Assembly (NCBI GenBank): GCA_028818995.1 | Contig: JAPPMR010000632.1 | Coordinates: 1-9,377, forward strand | Direction of reading: 5' to 3' | Source: Candidatus Poribacteria bacterium | Lineage (GTDB): Bacteria > Poribacteria > WGA-4E > WGA-3G | DNA length: 9,377 bases | Shown here: piece after piece, positions 1-7,168 of the stretch | Numbering within the stretch: position 1 is the first letter of the stretch | Layout: every line of letters starts with the position of its first letter | Program-made: the position numbers and the translations under genes | The notes under the pieces: generated by a model | Told to the model about the DNA's origin: nothing | Seen by the model: only the letters and a program-made list of their open reading frames with translations | Databases searched by the model: none

Positions 1-59
1 ACCTTGTAAAGCAGGTCTTGTAGAAGAGTTTCAACCTAATATATTGGTGTTGATTGACA

Positions 60-87
60 ACAGATTCCCATAATTCACGTAATCTGT
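60..87. repeat. Short inverted repeat upstream of msrP
   Basis: ACAGATT at 60-66 is the exact reverse complement of AATCTGT at 81-87, with a 14-nt spacer. It sits just upstream of the proposed msrP promoter, so it could be an operator or part of a small repeat element. With 7-bp arms in AT-rich DNA, chance is a real possibility. Confidence 0.3.
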
Positions 88-97
88 ATAATCCGCG
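71..97. repeat. Degenerate 9-bp periodic repeat
   Basis: Three consecutive 9-bp units begin with TAAT: TAATTCACG (71-79), TAATCTGTA (80-88) and TAATCCGCG (89-97). The nonamer CTGTATAAT at 84-92 recurs exactly at 136-144, where it contains the proposed -10 box. The stretch may be a fragment of a dispersed intergenic repeat; this cannot be tested within one window. Confidence 0.35.
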
Positions 98-115
98 ATT
101 CAGACAGAAAAAGGA

Positions 116-144
116 TTGCACTTATGACAGGAAACCTGTATAAT
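116..144 (+). promoter_or_regulatory. Putative sigma70-type promoter for msrP
   Basis: A perfect -10 hexamer TATAAT lies at 139-144. A weak -35 candidate TTGCAC lies at 116-121, 17 bp upstream (3 of 6 matches to TTGACA). Transcription would start near 151 and give a leader of about 75 nt before the msrP ATG at 228. A second TATAAT lies at 87-92 but has no -35 at good spacing. Sequence match only. Confidence 0.45.
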
Positions 145-227
145 TTGAATGATAAAAAAAGAAAACCGATGAATTCGCCATAGTTTTGTACTCAAAATAC
201 TCAAAACTCACCGTATAGGAGATTCTC

Positions 228-1190
228 ATGGCAAATATAAAAATCCCAAAAGGATGGGAAATCCCAGAAAACCAAGTAACACCTGAATCAGTTTATATTA
301 ACCGTAGAAAGTTTATAAAAGAACTTGGTATAGCAGGTGCAGGAGCATTGTCGCTTTTTGGCACAAACGCCTGTGCACAAGATAGCAGAGTTGCTAAACA
401 ACTTGAACCTTATCGCTCCCAGATTCTTGATGTCAAAAAAAACGAAGAATTCACAGTTAAACGTAAACAAACAGATGAAATTATCGCGGCAACCTACAAT
501 AACTTCTACGAGTTCACAAGTTCAAAAAGCACCGTTTGGAGACGGGTCGAAAAATTTAAAACGCGTCCGTGGGAGATTGAAATATCTGGACTCGTTGAAA
601 AACCGATGACCTTAGATGTAGATGATTTAATTAAACAGATGCCGCTTGAAGAACGTATCTATCGTTTTCGCTGTGTTGAAACATGGGCAATGGTGGTGCC
701 GTGGATCGGCTTTCCAATGAAAGCCCTGCTTGATAAAGTTCAACCAAAATCTGATGCGAAATACGTGCGGATGACCACATTTATGGAGCCTGATGTGGCG
801 CCCCAACAAAACAACTTTCGTTTGCCGTGGCCTTATGTTGAAGGATTAACACTTGCAGAAGCGATGAACGACCTAACGTTACTGGTTGTCGGCATCTATG
901 GGCATATTCTACCGCCACAACACGGCGCACCTATTCGACTAATTGTGCCGTGGAAATACGGATTCAAGAGCATCAAATCCATTGTTAGTATAGAACTCAC
1001 CGACAAGAAACCGCGAAACTTCTGGAACGTTATACTTCCGAGAGAATACGGTTTTGAAGCGAACGTCAATCCGAACGTACCGCATCCACGTTGGTCGCAA
1101 GCCTCTGAGTGGATGATCCCTTCAAGAGGGAAAAAATATCCAACCCAGATTTACAACGGATACGGTGAGTTTGTCGCACATCTTTACTAA
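228..1190 (+). CDS. msrP: Protein-methionine-sulfoxide reductase catalytic subunit MsrP (YedY-type molybdoenzyme)
   Basis: MsrP repairs oxidised methionines in envelope proteins using a Mo-molybdopterin cofactor, and the family belongs to the sulfite-oxidase fold. This 320-aa protein is close to the E. coli enzyme (about 334 aa). A twin-arginine signal is seen at residues 26-41 (R26-R27-K-F, then a Gly/Ala-rich hydrophobic stretch), with cleavage likely near A48-C49-A50. The segment R146-F-R-C149-V-E-T-W matches the cofactor loop, and C149 is the expected Mo ligand. The typical molybdopterin-domain segments HGAPIRLIVPWKYGFKSIKS and ETWAMVVPWIGFP are present. The ATG at 228 is supported by AGGAG at 217-221, 6 nt upstream. 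MsrP normally receives electrons from the haem-b membrane protein MsrQ, encoded next door in many genomes. Here a serpin follows, so MsrQ must be upstream, elsewhere or replaced. Family assignment is firm; substrate is inferred from the family. Confidence 0.93.
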   Translation: MANIKIPKGWEIPENQVTPESVYINRRKFIKELGIAGAGALSLFGTNACAQDSRVAKQLEPYRSQILDVKKNEEFTVKRKQTDEIIAATYNNFYEFTSSKSTVWRRVEKFKTRPWEIEISGLVEKPMTLDVDDLIKQMPLEERIYRFRCVETWAMVVPWIGFPMKALLDKVQPKSDAKYVRMTTFMEPDVAPQQNNFRLPWPYVEGLTLAEAMNDLTLLVVGIYGHILPPQHGAPIRLIVPWKYGFKSIKSIVSIELTDKKPRNFWNVILPREYGFEANVNPNVPHPRWSQASEWMIPSRGKKYPTQIYNGYGEFVAHLY

Positions 1191-1370
1191 CGACAACTCT
1201 CAAGTAGCAAACCACCAATGTACGATAGAATTTAGAATTACTTGGACGCTCTGCACGGTGAGATTGGGAAATCTCCAAATCAACGGTGAATGCCATTTAG
1301 GCATTCACCGCCTACTGGGAACGAAAGCGTCTATTGAATTTCATAATTCACCATAAAATGGAGAAGATAA
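1191..1370 (+). other. Intergenic region between msrP and the serpin gene, rich in inverted repeats
   Basis: This 180-bp stretch has no convincing gene; the small overlapping open frames on both strands have no family resemblance or ribosome site. Its main content is the nested inverted-repeat structure at 1243-1333. No T-run follows the hairpins, so a canonical intrinsic terminator for msrP is not evident. I also find no good -35/-10 pair for the serpin gene. The serpin ribosome site GGAG is at 1360-1363. Confidence 0.6.
1243..1333 (+). ncRNA. Candidate structured RNA or repeat element (three-way junction)
   Basis: Three helices nest cleanly. The closing stem pairs 1243-1250 with 1326-1333 (core GACGCT with AGCGTC, plus one G-T pair and one T-A pair). 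Hairpin A pairs GAGATT 1260-1265 with AATCTC 1270-1275 around a GGGA loop, which fits the GNRA tetraloop rule. Hairpin B pairs CGGTGAATGCC 1284-1294 with GGCATTCACCG 1300-1310, an uninterrupted 11-bp stem with an ATTTA loop. The geometry could be a cis-regulatory leader of the serpin gene, a small RNA, or a REP/MITE-like repeat. The pairings are read directly from the sequence. The function is unknown, and no known riboswitch consensus was recognised. Confidence 0.45.
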
Positions 1371-2624
1371 ATGAATATTAAACAAACATTCGGAAAAGCC
1401 ATGCTAAGTTTGATAATGATCGTTTTCCTGTTATTTGTAGGGTGTTTTGAATCTGTTATTAACACACTAACCCCAGAGAAGGACGAACCTATAGATATTC
1501 CGATTGATTCCAGTGTCCCTATGGCGAACACCCAATTCGGTTTTAATCTATTCAATACGATCTGGGAAACTGAACAGAATCAGAATATCTTTATTTCCCC
1601 ATTCAGCATTTCCGTAGCCTTAGCAATGACGTTAAACGGTGCCGCAAGTGAAACTGAACAAGCGATGATTGATACGTTGCAATTACAAGGCATAGACACC
1701 AATTCTATCAACTCCAGTTACGCACAATTGCAACAGACACTTCAGACATCAGACCCGAAAGTGACACTCACGATTGCGAACTCGCTTTGGGGAAATCAAG
1801 GCATTCAATTTACGCCAGATTTTCTGCAGCGTAACACCCAATTTTTCAACGCTGGAATTTCAATACTTAATTTTTTGGATCCAAGTTCTCTAACAACAAT
1901 TAATCAATGGGTAAATGACAATACAAACAGCAAGATTCCAAAAATCCTTGATGAAATAGACTCAAATGCGGTGTTATTTCTGATTAATGCAATCTATTTC
2001 AAAGGGGCGTGGCAAACAGAATTCGACCCTGCCCACACACGTGACGGGATGTTCCATCTCACAAACGGGAGCAAAAAGCAGGTCCCAATGATGTTCAGGT
2101 CTGGACGTTATTCTCATTACCGCGGAGATACCTTCCAAGCCGTTAACCTCCCTTATGGTGATGGCCGGATGAGTATGTATATCTTCCTTCCCACCCGCAA
2201 TTCCAACCTGAACGCCTTTTTAGAGACTTTGAACCCAGAAAATTGGGAAAATTGGATGTCCCAGTTTCGTGAACAGGAACTGTCGCTCAGAATGCCTAAA
2301 TTCAAACTTGAATATGGAACAAAAGAACTTAATGACGCGCTGACAACTCTCGGTATGGGTATAGCCTTTGATCAAAGTCGGGCAGATTTTAGCCGCATGG
2401 TATCTTTAGAAGATTTAGGGGCAAATCTGTATATTGATAAAGTTTCCCATAAGACTTTCATTGAGGTTAACGAAGAAGGCACAGAAGCAGCCGCTGTAAC
2501 TATTGTTGGAGTCGTAAAAACCAGTCTTCCACCACAATTTACTGTTGATCGTCCGTTTTTCTTTGCAATTCGCGATAATGAAACAAAAACAGTATTATTC
2601 ATGGGTACTATCGTGGAACCTTAG
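1371..2624 (+). CDS. Serpin-family protease inhibitor, predicted lipoprotein
   Basis: Serpins trap serine (sometimes cysteine) proteases by a suicide mechanism through an exposed reactive-centre loop. This 417-aa protein has a hydrophobic signal at about residues 10-24 ending F22-V-G-C25, a plausible lipobox with an atypical -3 residue. A polar linker (26-50) precedes a full serpin core (about 52-417). Landmarks are NIFISPFSISVALAMTLNGA (72-91), the strand motif NAIYFKGAW, and the C-terminal signature FTVDRPFFFAI. The hinge is canonical for inhibitory serpins (E-E-G-T-E-A-A-A-V-T). Aligning the loop with alpha-1-antitrypsin, whose downstream SIPPE-type segment has equal length, puts P2-P1-P1' at K383-T384-S385. 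It is therefore probably an inhibitor on the cell surface or in the periplasm. The start has GGAG 7 nt upstream. The VWA gene follows after 47 bp. Target proteases cannot be read from sequence. Confidence 0.95.
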   Translation: MNIKQTFGKAMLSLIMIVFLLFVGCFESVINTLTPEKDEPIDIPIDSSVPMANTQFGFNLFNTIWETEQNQNIFISPFSISVALAMTLNGAASETEQAMIDTLQLQGIDTNSINSSYAQLQQTLQTSDPKVTLTIANSLWGNQGIQFTPDFLQRNTQFFNAGISILNFLDPSSLTTINQWVNDNTNSKIPKILDEIDSNAVLFLINAIYFKGAWQTEFDPAHTRDGMFHLTNGSKKQVPMMFRSGRYSHYRGDTFQAVNLPYGDGRMSMYIFLPTRNSNLNAFLETLNPENWENWMSQFREQELSLRMPKFKLEYGTKELNDALTTLGMGIAFDQSRADFSRMVSLEDLGANLYIDKVSHKTFIEVNEEGTEAAAVTIVGVVKTSLPPQFTVDRPFFFAIRDNETKTVLFMGTIVEP

Positions 2625-2671
2625 GTGTAAGATAGAGATCAAGGATTTAGATAAAAAGGAGATATGCTCTA

Positions 2672-4222
2672 ATGAAAATCAAATTTGAAAGTCTCAGATT
2701 AAGCGTTATTCTCATGACGATATGTGGGCTGGCACTTCTTATCTACACAGGTTGCGGCTCTGGCGATAGCGAGGAAGATTTCCAGGCTTTGTCAACTGCT
2801 TCCAATGATTCTACATTTTTCGGGTTAAACCCTCCAAATGGTGCTGCCTTTGACGATGTTTTCTTTGAAAATTATGGCACTAATCCTTTTATTGATACAG
2901 AAGATGAACACCTTTCAACGTTTGGCATGGATGTTGATACCGCTTCCTACTCTGTCACCCGACGTTATCTCAGAGATGGGCATCTACCTCCACGGGAAGC
3001 CGTACGTGTTGAGGAATTTGTCAACTCCTTTAATTACAACTATATGCCACCGTCCAATGGTGCCTTTGCTGTACACATTGAAGGCGCACCCTCTCGATTC
3101 GGAGAAGGCAAACGGCTTCAATTACTGCGAATCGGTGTTCAAGGGCGAATCGTTCCTGACGAAAACCGAAAAGATGCTATGTTAACTTTTGTGATTGATG
3201 TCTCTGGGTCAATGGCAATGGAGAATCGTTTAGGTTTGGTGAAACGTTCACTCAAACTCTTAATTGAACAACTTCGTCAAGGCGACAAAGTAGCCATCGT
3301 TGTTTACGGAACTGAAGCACGGATTGTCCTACCGCATACGGGAACTGAGGCACACGAGGAGATTGTGGATGCAATTAACGCACTTGTACCTGAAGGTGTA
3401 ACGAATGCAGAAGCAGGACTTCGTTTGGGCTACAAGATCGCATTACAGAATGCAAAGTCTGGTAGTATCAACCGTGTCATTCTATGTTCAGATGGTGTTG
3501 CTAATGTTGGGGAAACAGGACCTGATGCTATCCTTAAGAAGATTCGCTCCCATGTTGAGGAAGGAATTACGCTAACAACAGTCGGGTTCGGCATGGGAAA
3601 TTACAACGATATTCTCATGGAACAACTTGCGAATAATGGCGATGGTAGTTACGCTTATGTTGATAACCTTAACGAGGCAAGACGTATCTTTGTTGAGAAT
3701 CTGACGGGAACATTACAGGTTATCGCAAAAGACGCTAAAGTTCAGGTTGATTTTAATCCTGAGACTGTCAGTCGCTTCCGCTTGCTCGGTTATGAAAACC
3801 GCCGTCTGGCGCATGAAGACTTCCGTGATGATGATGTAGATGCTGGGGAAATTGGTTCTGGTCACAGTGTTACTGCTCTCTATGAGATTAAACTCCACGA
3901 AAATGCTATTGGAAAACTCGCAACTGTTTTTATACGGCACGAAGACCCCGATACTCCGCGTGTATCCGAGATTAGTAAAGAGATATTCTCAACAGAACTG
4001 AAAAGTACATTTGAACAGACAACGGCTGAATTTCAACTCGTCGCAGCAATTGCAGAATTTGCTGAAATACTGCGTGAGAGTTATTGGGCACAAGAAGGTA
4101 GTTTAGAAGCAGTGCGGCAAACTATTAAAGGAATCCAAACTCAGATTTCCAATGAGCAGATTGACGAACTAACGTATCTGGTAAATCAAGCAATTAGTCT
4201 TAAGGCATATACTGACGAATAA
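2672..4222 (+). CDS. VWA-domain lipoprotein, YfbK-like (vWF_A N-terminal, VWA and DUF3520 architecture)
   Basis: This 516-aa protein begins with a signal peptide and a lipobox-like end (I24-Y-T-G-C28). A low-complexity acidic/Ser/Asn linker follows to about residue 80. The N-terminal YfbK-type segment shows FGMDVDTASYSVTRRYLRDG and later LPPREAVRVEEFVNSFNY. The VWA domain starts near residue 169 and has a complete metal-ion-dependent adhesion site: D176-x-S178-x-S180, T244 and D274. The C-terminal third matches the DUF3520-like region of the family (E. coli YfbK is about 575 aa). VWA domains bind partner proteins through the metal, so an envelope scaffolding or adhesion role is likely but unproven. 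AAGGAG at 2656-2661 supports the ATG. It is probably the first gene of a run with the peptidase, phosphoesterase and TPR genes, perhaps preceded by the serpin gene. Confidence 0.92.
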   Translation: MKIKFESLRLSVILMTICGLALLIYTGCGSGDSEEDFQALSTASNDSTFFGLNPPNGAAFDDVFFENYGTNPFIDTEDEHLSTFGMDVDTASYSVTRRYLRDGHLPPREAVRVEEFVNSFNYNYMPPSNGAFAVHIEGAPSRFGEGKRLQLLRIGVQGRIVPDENRKDAMLTFVIDVSGSMAMENRLGLVKRSLKLLIEQLRQGDKVAIVVYGTEARIVLPHTGTEAHEEIVDAINALVPEGVTNAEAGLRLGYKIALQNAKSGSINRVILCSDGVANVGETGPDAILKKIRSHVEEGITLTTVGFGMGNYNDILMEQLANNGDGSYAYVDNLNEARRIFVENLTGTLQVIAKDAKVQVDFNPETVSRFRLLGYENRRLAHEDFRDDDVDAGEIGSGHSVTALYEIKLHENAIGKLATVFIRHEDPDTPRVSEISKEIFSTELKSTFEQTTAEFQLVAAIAEFAEILRESYWAQEGSLEAVRQTIKGIQTQISNEQIDELTYLVNQAISLKAYTDE

Positions 4223-4241
4223 CTGACTTCTGAGTATAAAG

Positions 4242-5159
4242 GTGATGAAAAACCTTATTTTTATTTTCTTTCTTCTACTTGTATTTTCAGTATCTGCAAC
4301 TGCCTCGTGGGAATCATCAGAAAGTACACATTTCAGCGTCTACTACCAAGAAGACACCGTGGACCCAGCGTCAATTCTTCAGATTGCTGAAGAATTTTAT
4401 GCCGAATTGCCACGGATTACACGTCACATTACAGATGAAACAATAAAAATCTGGATTTGTGACTCGGATAAGGAGTTTCAGGCATTTGTTCACGCGCCGA
4501 TTCAAGATTGGGCGGTTGGATGTGCTTTTCCGCTGAGTCGGCGTATTATTATCCAAAACCCGTCTCAGATAGCGTTAGCAAAACTTCAGTTAGCCCAAGT
4601 GCTTCGGCACGAAATAGCACATGTCTTGTTTGGACAGTATACACGAAAAGCTGTCAAAGGAATTCCGTTATGGTTTGTGGAAGGCATTGCTATCCACTTC
4701 TCAAAAGAGTGGGTACCGGGTCGTCACGAAACCTTACTAAAAAATGTCTTTACAAAGTCTATTGTGCCACTAAATGAAATAAAGCGTAAATTCCCGATTT
4801 CCTCAAAAGGTGCGGATTTAGCCTATGCTCAAAGCCAAGATGCGCTTCGGTGGCTCGTCGATATTAACGGCAGCGAGGCATTATGGTCAATTATTGATAA
4901 ACTTCATACTGGAGCGAATCTCAACGCTGCTTTTGAAGCGGTTCTGGGCTATAATCTTAAAACCTTTGATAAACTTTGGCGAGAATCTTTGCCGCAACGT
5001 TACCATTGGGCAGCTTTCTTGTCCAATTCCTATGTTTTCTGGGGTGGGCTCGGCGGACTATTTCTCCTCGCTTATCTCATCTGCTGGCGTCGTAGGCAAA
5101 TACAACTTCAAAAACTTATGCAACAGGAAAAAACAATCGACCCATTTTTCAGAGAGTAA
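4242..5159 (+). CDS. Membrane-anchored gluzincin zinc metallopeptidase (peptidase MA-like)
   Basis: The 305-aa product has an N-terminal signal (about residues 3-22, ending SATA). The domain carries H123-E124-I-A-H127 followed 19 residues later by the third ligand candidate E147 in WFVEGIA, the HExxH...E arrangement of gluzincins. The context RHEIAHVLFGQ...GIPLWFVEG resembles the 'peptidase MA-like' group of bacterial exported proteins. One C-terminal transmembrane helix lies at about 264-282, followed by WRRR and a short basic tail. The catalytic domain should therefore face the periplasm, with the tail in the cytoplasm. Translation could start at GTG 4242 or at ATG 4245 immediately after; both have only a weak GAG ribosome site, and ATG 4245 seems the more natural choice. 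It lies about 20 bp after the VWA gene and 5 bp before the phosphoesterase gene. The substrate is unknown. Confidence 0.88.
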   Translation: MMKNLIFIFFLLLVFSVSATASWESSESTHFSVYYQEDTVDPASILQIAEEFYAELPRITRHITDETIKIWICDSDKEFQAFVHAPIQDWAVGCAFPLSRRIIIQNPSQIALAKLQLAQVLRHEIAHVLFGQYTRKAVKGIPLWFVEGIAIHFSKEWVPGRHETLLKNVFTKSIVPLNEIKRKFPISSKGADLAYAQSQDALRWLVDINGSEALWSIIDKLHTGANLNAAFEAVLGYNLKTFDKLWRESLPQRYHWAAFLSNSYVFWGGLGGLFLLAYLICWRRRQIQLQKLMQQEKTIDPFFRE

Positions 5160-5164
5160 AACCA

Positions 5165-6142
5165 ATGAACAGTACCCTAATTCACACGATTCTTTTGTTT
5201 TTCTGCTTTACTATGATAGCAACCGCGCAACCTAAACACATTTCACAATACCCTAATCAACTCACACGCGATGGACATATTATTGTTCTACCCGACCACG
5301 GCACCGTCTACATCGTTTCTGATTTACACGCTCACTGGAAAGATTTTAATCAGTGGTTACAACAAACCCGACTTGTTGAACGTATCCAAGCAGGTGAGGA
5401 TGTATACGGCATCATGCTCGGAGATTCAATTGACTATAAACCTGATGAAAAACCTAAACCGCCTTTCGGGGATGTCCAAATTGTTAACCGCGTTATTGAG
5501 ATACAGCGACAACTTGGGGAAAAAGGCAAAAGACTCATTTATATTAGGGGAAACCATGAATTTGCAGCAGCAGATACCTATGCCACGATGAAAAAACATG
5601 GAATGACAGATCAAAATCGTCCAGCATTTATTCGGAAATTGTATACCGGTATAAACGGTAATTACTATAAGCAATTTAATTTCATTGAACGCATGACTGA
5701 TGAGCATTTCGAATTCCTTACTAATCTTCCAACAGTTGTTATTGGTAAAAACGGCTTTGTTGCCGTTCACGCAGGGCCCGCGCGCTCTATTATCCGTTTA
5801 AAGGACATCATAGACCCCGGTCCCAGAACACTTGATGAAATGTTGTGGGACAGACCAAATATCGTGTTTGGTGGTGGATATACGTTGAAACATACCGAAA
5901 ATTTCCTCAAAATTCTAAACGGGAATTTCCTAATTGTTGGACATACGCCTATCGGCTATTTTCCATCAAAAAATGTCAAGGATAGGGTGGCAAGACTTGG
6001 TGGAAAACAACTCATTTTTTCTACCGGTTATGGAGGGCTCAAGGATGGACAAACCTATATTGAAGTTGATTTAGCAAAAACATATACCTCGGTTGAAGAA
6101 CTAAAATTCGGTGTTAACATTCATCTTCTCTATCCGAAATAA
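5165..6142 (+). CDS. Exported calcineurin-like metallophosphoesterase
   Basis: This 325-aa protein has a Sec signal (about 5-21, cleavage likely after A19-T-A21). All five metallophosphoesterase motifs are present: D53-x-H55 (SDLHAHWKDF), G85-D86-S-I-D89, R127-G-N129-H130-E131, V-H202-A-G and V-G-H260-T. These supply the two-metal site and the catalytic His, so the enzyme should hydrolyse phosphate mono- or diesters in the periplasm. The GNHE and VHAG motifs recall the PPP-type serine/threonine phosphatase branch. However, GDSIDYKPDE replaces the usual GDxVDRG and no GDxHG is seen, so it is a divergent member and protein phosphatase activity is uncertain. The ATG at 5165 has AGAGAG 8 nt upstream inside the previous gene's end. 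The 5-bp gap indicates co-transcription with the peptidase gene. Confidence 0.9.
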   Translation: MNSTLIHTILLFFCFTMIATAQPKHISQYPNQLTRDGHIIVLPDHGTVYIVSDLHAHWKDFNQWLQQTRLVERIQAGEDVYGIMLGDSIDYKPDEKPKPPFGDVQIVNRVIEIQRQLGEKGKRLIYIRGNHEFAAADTYATMKKHGMTDQNRPAFIRKLYTGINGNYYKQFNFIERMTDEHFEFLTNLPTVVIGKNGFVAVHAGPARSIIRLKDIIDPGPRTLDEMLWDRPNIVFGGGYTLKHTENFLKILNGNFLIVGHTPIGYFPSKNVKDRVARLGGKQLIFSTGYGGLKDGQTYIEVDLAKTYTSVEELKFGVNIHLLYPK

Positions 6143-6159
6143 CGTAAGAGTGTTATTGT

Positions 6160-7074
6160 ATGCGCGCGTTAATCTACATTATGACCCCAGTCCTGATTCT
6201 TACATTTATTTTTGCATCACGGTTTGTAACATGGGATAAACTAAAAGGGGTAGACAGCGCAGCTTTAGAACATCTAACTCACGGAACTCAATTGCTTAGA
6301 AATGGGAAAAGCCACAAAGCCATAAGTGCCCTAACAAAAGCCATTGAGATTGAACCGAAATATGCTGAGGCTTATATCAAACGGGGTCTCGCTTATTCCT
6401 ATTTAGCATACTATAAAAAGGCAATTGCTGACTATAACCAAACCCTATCTCTCAATGAGTATTCTGCCGATGCGTACGCAAGCCGTGGCGATGTTTACCT
6501 TGCCTTAGGTGATGAGACCCAGGCAATCAATGACTATACTGCCTCCCTTAAAAAAAGAAAAAATGCACTTGTAATGTCAAAACGGGCGAAAGTTTATCTT
6601 GAAATCGGTAAAATCAGTGAGGCTATCAATGATTATTCGGACATTGTTAAGCGCCGTCCCTCTGCAATTGCATACTACAACCGTGGTAGGGCATACTACC
6701 AAAAGCATCTACTTTCAGACAAGCAGGACGAAACACTAAAACTCGCCTTAACTGATTTTGATAAAGCTATTGAATTACAACCAAGTTTTGCTATAGCGTA
6801 TCTCAAACGAGGTGACATTCATGCACATTTGGGACAACAAACATCAAAAGAATCTGATTATTCACACGCCATTGCTCTGCTAACGGATGCTATTCAGAAC
6901 TGGCAAAATCAAGCACACGAACTAATTCCGATATATCTTTGGCGTGCAGTTGCTTACAAAAAGGAAAACTACGTTCACAAAGCGGTAAATGATATGGAAA
7001 AGGTTTACCGACTTTTCACACAATTTTATTTGAAAAATATAAGTATTTCTGATATACTATCAAATATACATTAA
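6160..7074 (+). CDS. TPR-repeat protein with N-terminal membrane anchor
   Basis: This 304-aa protein opens with a hydrophobic segment (about residues 3-20) that is either a signal anchor or a signal peptide. About seven tetratricopeptide repeats follow, from residue 33 to about 285. Clear repeats have the pattern AYIKRGLAYSYLAYYKKAIADY (68 on), AYASRGDVYLALGDETQAINDY and AYYNRGRAYYQK. A 7-8 residue insertion sits in the fifth repeat (around LLSDKQDETLK), and the sixth is also stretched. TPR arrays are protein-binding superhelices, so this is probably the docking component of the upstream exported proteins. It starts 17 bp after the phosphoesterase gene with TAAGAG at 6145-6150 as the ribosome site. 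The last part of the gene is AT-rich and contains a promoter for the next unit. No enzymatic domain is visible. Confidence 0.9.
   Translation: MRALIYIMTPVLILTFIFASRFVTWDKLKGVDSAALEHLTHGTQLLRNGKSHKAISALTKAIEIEPKYAEAYIKRGLAYSYLAYYKKAIADYNQTLSLNEYSADAYASRGDVYLALGDETQAINDYTASLKKRKNALVMSKRAKVYLEIGKISEAINDYSDIVKRRPSAIAYYNRGRAYYQKHLLSDKQDETLKLALTDFDKAIELQPSFAIAYLKRGDIHAHLGQQTSKESDYSHAIALLTDAIQNWQNQAHELIPIYLWRAVAYKKENYVHKAVNDMEKVYRLFTQFYLKNISISDILSNIH
7030..7058 (+). promoter_or_regulatory. Putative sigma70-type promoter inside the 3' end of the TPR gene
   Basis: TTGAAA (7030-7035) and TATACT (7053-7058) each match the consensus at 5 of 6 positions and are separated by exactly 17 bp in a very AT-rich stretch. 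Transcription would start near 7065, giving a leader of about 100 nt before the ATG at 7169. It probably drives the small exported protein and perhaps the BMC operon. Transcript mapping would settle this. Confidence 0.55.
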
Positions 7075-7168
7075 AATACTCCTGAGTTCAATATAATCAT
7101 ATCATTACTACAGTCTCTCATATATTTATTAGGTATAAAAGCGAACGGTAACTAAGGAGGTATACGAA

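Noticed and set aside
54..92. TTGACA at 54-59 paired with TATAAT at 87-92 as a promoter
   Set aside because: The spacer is 27 bp, far beyond the 16-18 bp that sigma70 tolerates.
361..378. MsrP as a lipoprotein through C49
   Set aside because: The preceding residues (T-N-A) do not form a lipobox, and MsrP is a soluble Tat substrate in characterised cases; signal cleavage near A50 is the simpler reading.
1284..1320. Rho-independent terminator for msrP
   Set aside because: The 11-bp hairpin is strong but the bases after it are not T-rich, so it does not fit an intrinsic terminator.
1066..1356. Overlapping short open frames on both strands across the msrP-serpin gap
   Set aside because: They show no ribosome site, no family resemblance and cross the inverted-repeat element; most likely chance frames.
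7078..7087. ACTCCTGAGT as terminator stem after the TPR gene
   Set aside because: Only 4-bp arms with a 2-nt loop, which cannot form a stable hairpin.
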